In this document: one piece after another, positions 4,305 through 5,351 of the stretch
Layout of the letters: every line of letters starts with the position of its first letter
Position numbering within the stretch: the first letter of the stretch is position 1
Assembly (NCBI GenBank): GCA_012519645.1
Contig: JAAYPU010000129.1
Span: 1-5,351, forward strand
DNA: 5,351 bases
Direction: 5' to 3'
Origin: Clostridiales bacterium
GTDB taxonomy: Bacteria > Bacillota > Clostridia > Peptostreptococcales > JAAYPU01
The notes under the pieces: model-generated
Database searches by the model: none
What the model saw: only the letters and a program-made list of their open reading frames with translations
Told to the model about the DNA's origin: nothing
Position numbers and translations under genes: made by a program

Positions 4305-5343
4305 ATTCATAAATTGAAAGTCTGTCCTCAATTTTGCCAAAAATAAATGTGAAAATAGCAGTTATAATTAAATATATAACAAGTGCAGGTATGAACACCA
4401 GATAATTCCCCTCACTGGTCATGATAGTCTTGGATATAGTTGTAATATCCATCAATGATATGGCAAAAACCAGCGATACATCTTTTATCATCATAATAAA
4501 TTCATTACATACCGGCGGAATCATCCTTCTTATAGACTGAGGAATAATAATTTTTCCCATGGTCTGTCTATAATTCATTCCCAATGCTTTTGCCGCTTCA
4601 TATTGTCCCTTGTCGATAGACTGTATTGCAGCTCTAACTATTTCCGCACAATATGCAGCTGAATTCAAGGAAAATGCTATCAAAGCCGCAATAAAAGCTC
4701 CTTTGTAAACCGCTTCAGGATCGCTTAAATCAAACAAACTTCTCCATGCAAAACCAAAAATTCCGGGAATCGAAAAATATACAACGAACAACTGAATAAG
4801 CAAAGGTGTCCCTCTGAAGAAAAAGATATATCCACTGCATATTTTGCTTACAATTAAATTCTTTGAAATCTTACCCAATGCCAAAAATACACTAAATGCA
4901 AAACCAATCAACATAGATAATGTTGTTAATAATAATGTTAGCTTAACACCATGTAATACATTCTCCCCGACTCCAAGCATTCTGTATGTGTAATTCACCA
5001 TTTGGCCTGTAATTTTTGCCGCACCCTCGTCAGCATTATATATACGTCCAGCAAATCCTACATAAGATTCCTTAATGGCTTTAGCGCCTGAGGTTGTGAA
5101 AGAAAGATAAGTAATAGCTCCAAGATTATTATAAGTAATAGTCAGATATTTTCTTGAACTATCCTTTTCTTCTTCAATCATCTGTTTAACCTGATCAGAA
5201 GCTCTATCCATCATCTCTTGTCTCGATGGGTTATATATCGAAAGGATTGCCATTATCACCACAACTGCCATAATAACTATGGCAGTTGTTTTTGACGAAC
5301 GTTTCCATTTGTTCATGTCAACTATTCTTTTTATTGTATTCAT
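4303..5343 (-). CDS. Polar amino-acid ABC transporter permease with N-terminal extension; start uncertain
   Basis: This is a membrane subunit of the HisM/GlnP family. The core has RGTPLLIQL (177-185) and the EAA loop EAAKALGMNYRQTMGK (249-264) that docks on the ATPase, with membrane segments at about 133-156, 168-190, 213-235, 288-304 and 315-336. Before this core are an extra hydrophobic segment (20-37) and a polar stretch of about 90 residues (41-130). By topology the stretch lies outside the cell, so the protein has 346 residues where HisM-type permeases usually have about 220-240. The Met at 5343 is the first in the window, but AAAGG abuts it with no spacer and the frame stays open to the edge. 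The true start could be upstream, or at the Met at 5316 (residue 10), which also lacks a good ribosome binding site. The promoter and solute-binding protein are not in the window. Confidence 0.88.
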   Translation of the reverse strand: MNTIKRIVDMNKWKRSSKTTAIVIMAVVVIMAILSIYNPSRQEMMDRASDQVKQMIEEEKDSSRKYLTITYNNLGAITYLSFTTSGAKAIKESYVGFAGRIYNADEGAAKITGQMVNYTYRMLGVGENVLHGVKLTLLLTTLSMLIGFAFSVFLALGKISKNLIVSKICSGYIFFFRGTPLLIQLFVVYFSIPGIFGFAWRSLFDLSDPEAVYKGAFIAALIAFSLNSAAYCAEIVRAAIQSIDKGQYEAAKALGMNYRQTMGKIIIPQSIRRMIPPVCNEFIMMIKDVSLVFAISLMDITTISKTIMTSEGNYLVFIPALVIYLIITAIFTFIFGKIEDRLSIYE

Positions 5344-5351
5344 CCTTTGTA

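Overview
The window looks like chromosomal DNA of a low-GC Gram-positive anaerobe, most likely from the Clostridia/Tissierellia part of the Firmicutes. This rests on AT-rich codon use, strong AGGAGG-type ribosome binding sites, hairpin-plus-U terminators and the gene families present. Genus cannot be told from the sequence.

Layout. On the + strand, the 3' part of a uracil/xanthine-family (NCS2) permease enters from the left edge and ends at 1085, followed by a strong bidirectional terminator (1100-1136). Everything else that codes for protein lies on the - strand. Read in the direction of transcription, from the right edge, these are a polar amino-acid ABC permease (4303-5343, start uncertain at the window edge), its ATPase (3523-4293, coupled to the permease), a 43-residue very basic small protein (2897-3028), asparagine synthetase AsnA (1856-2860) and a UPF0316/DUF2179 membrane protein (1146-1679). 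The small protein and asnA appear to share one good sigma-A-type promoter (3065-3093) and one terminator (1816-1842). The membrane protein has its own probable extended -10 promoter.

The gene-free stretch of about 430 bases between the asnA operon promoter and the end of the ABC operon is the most unusual part. It contains two abutting 7-bp tandem arrays (3103-3170), an 11-bp hairpin (3173-3199), a 209-nt branched inverted repeat with two internal hairpins (3210-3418), a 12-bp bidirectional terminator (3439-3466), a third 7-bp array (3474-3501), and a 13-bp hairpin on the ATPase stop codon (3497-3524). The irregular pairs in the large fold are G-U when read as + strand RNA, and both internal hairpin loops expose GGA. 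I read it as either a structured + strand RNA or a member of a mobile intergenic repeat family; the two are not exclusive.

Functionally the genes are metabolic housekeeping: uptake of a nucleobase, uptake of a polar amino acid, and ammonia-dependent asparagine synthesis. No solute-binding protein for the ABC transporter is present in the window.
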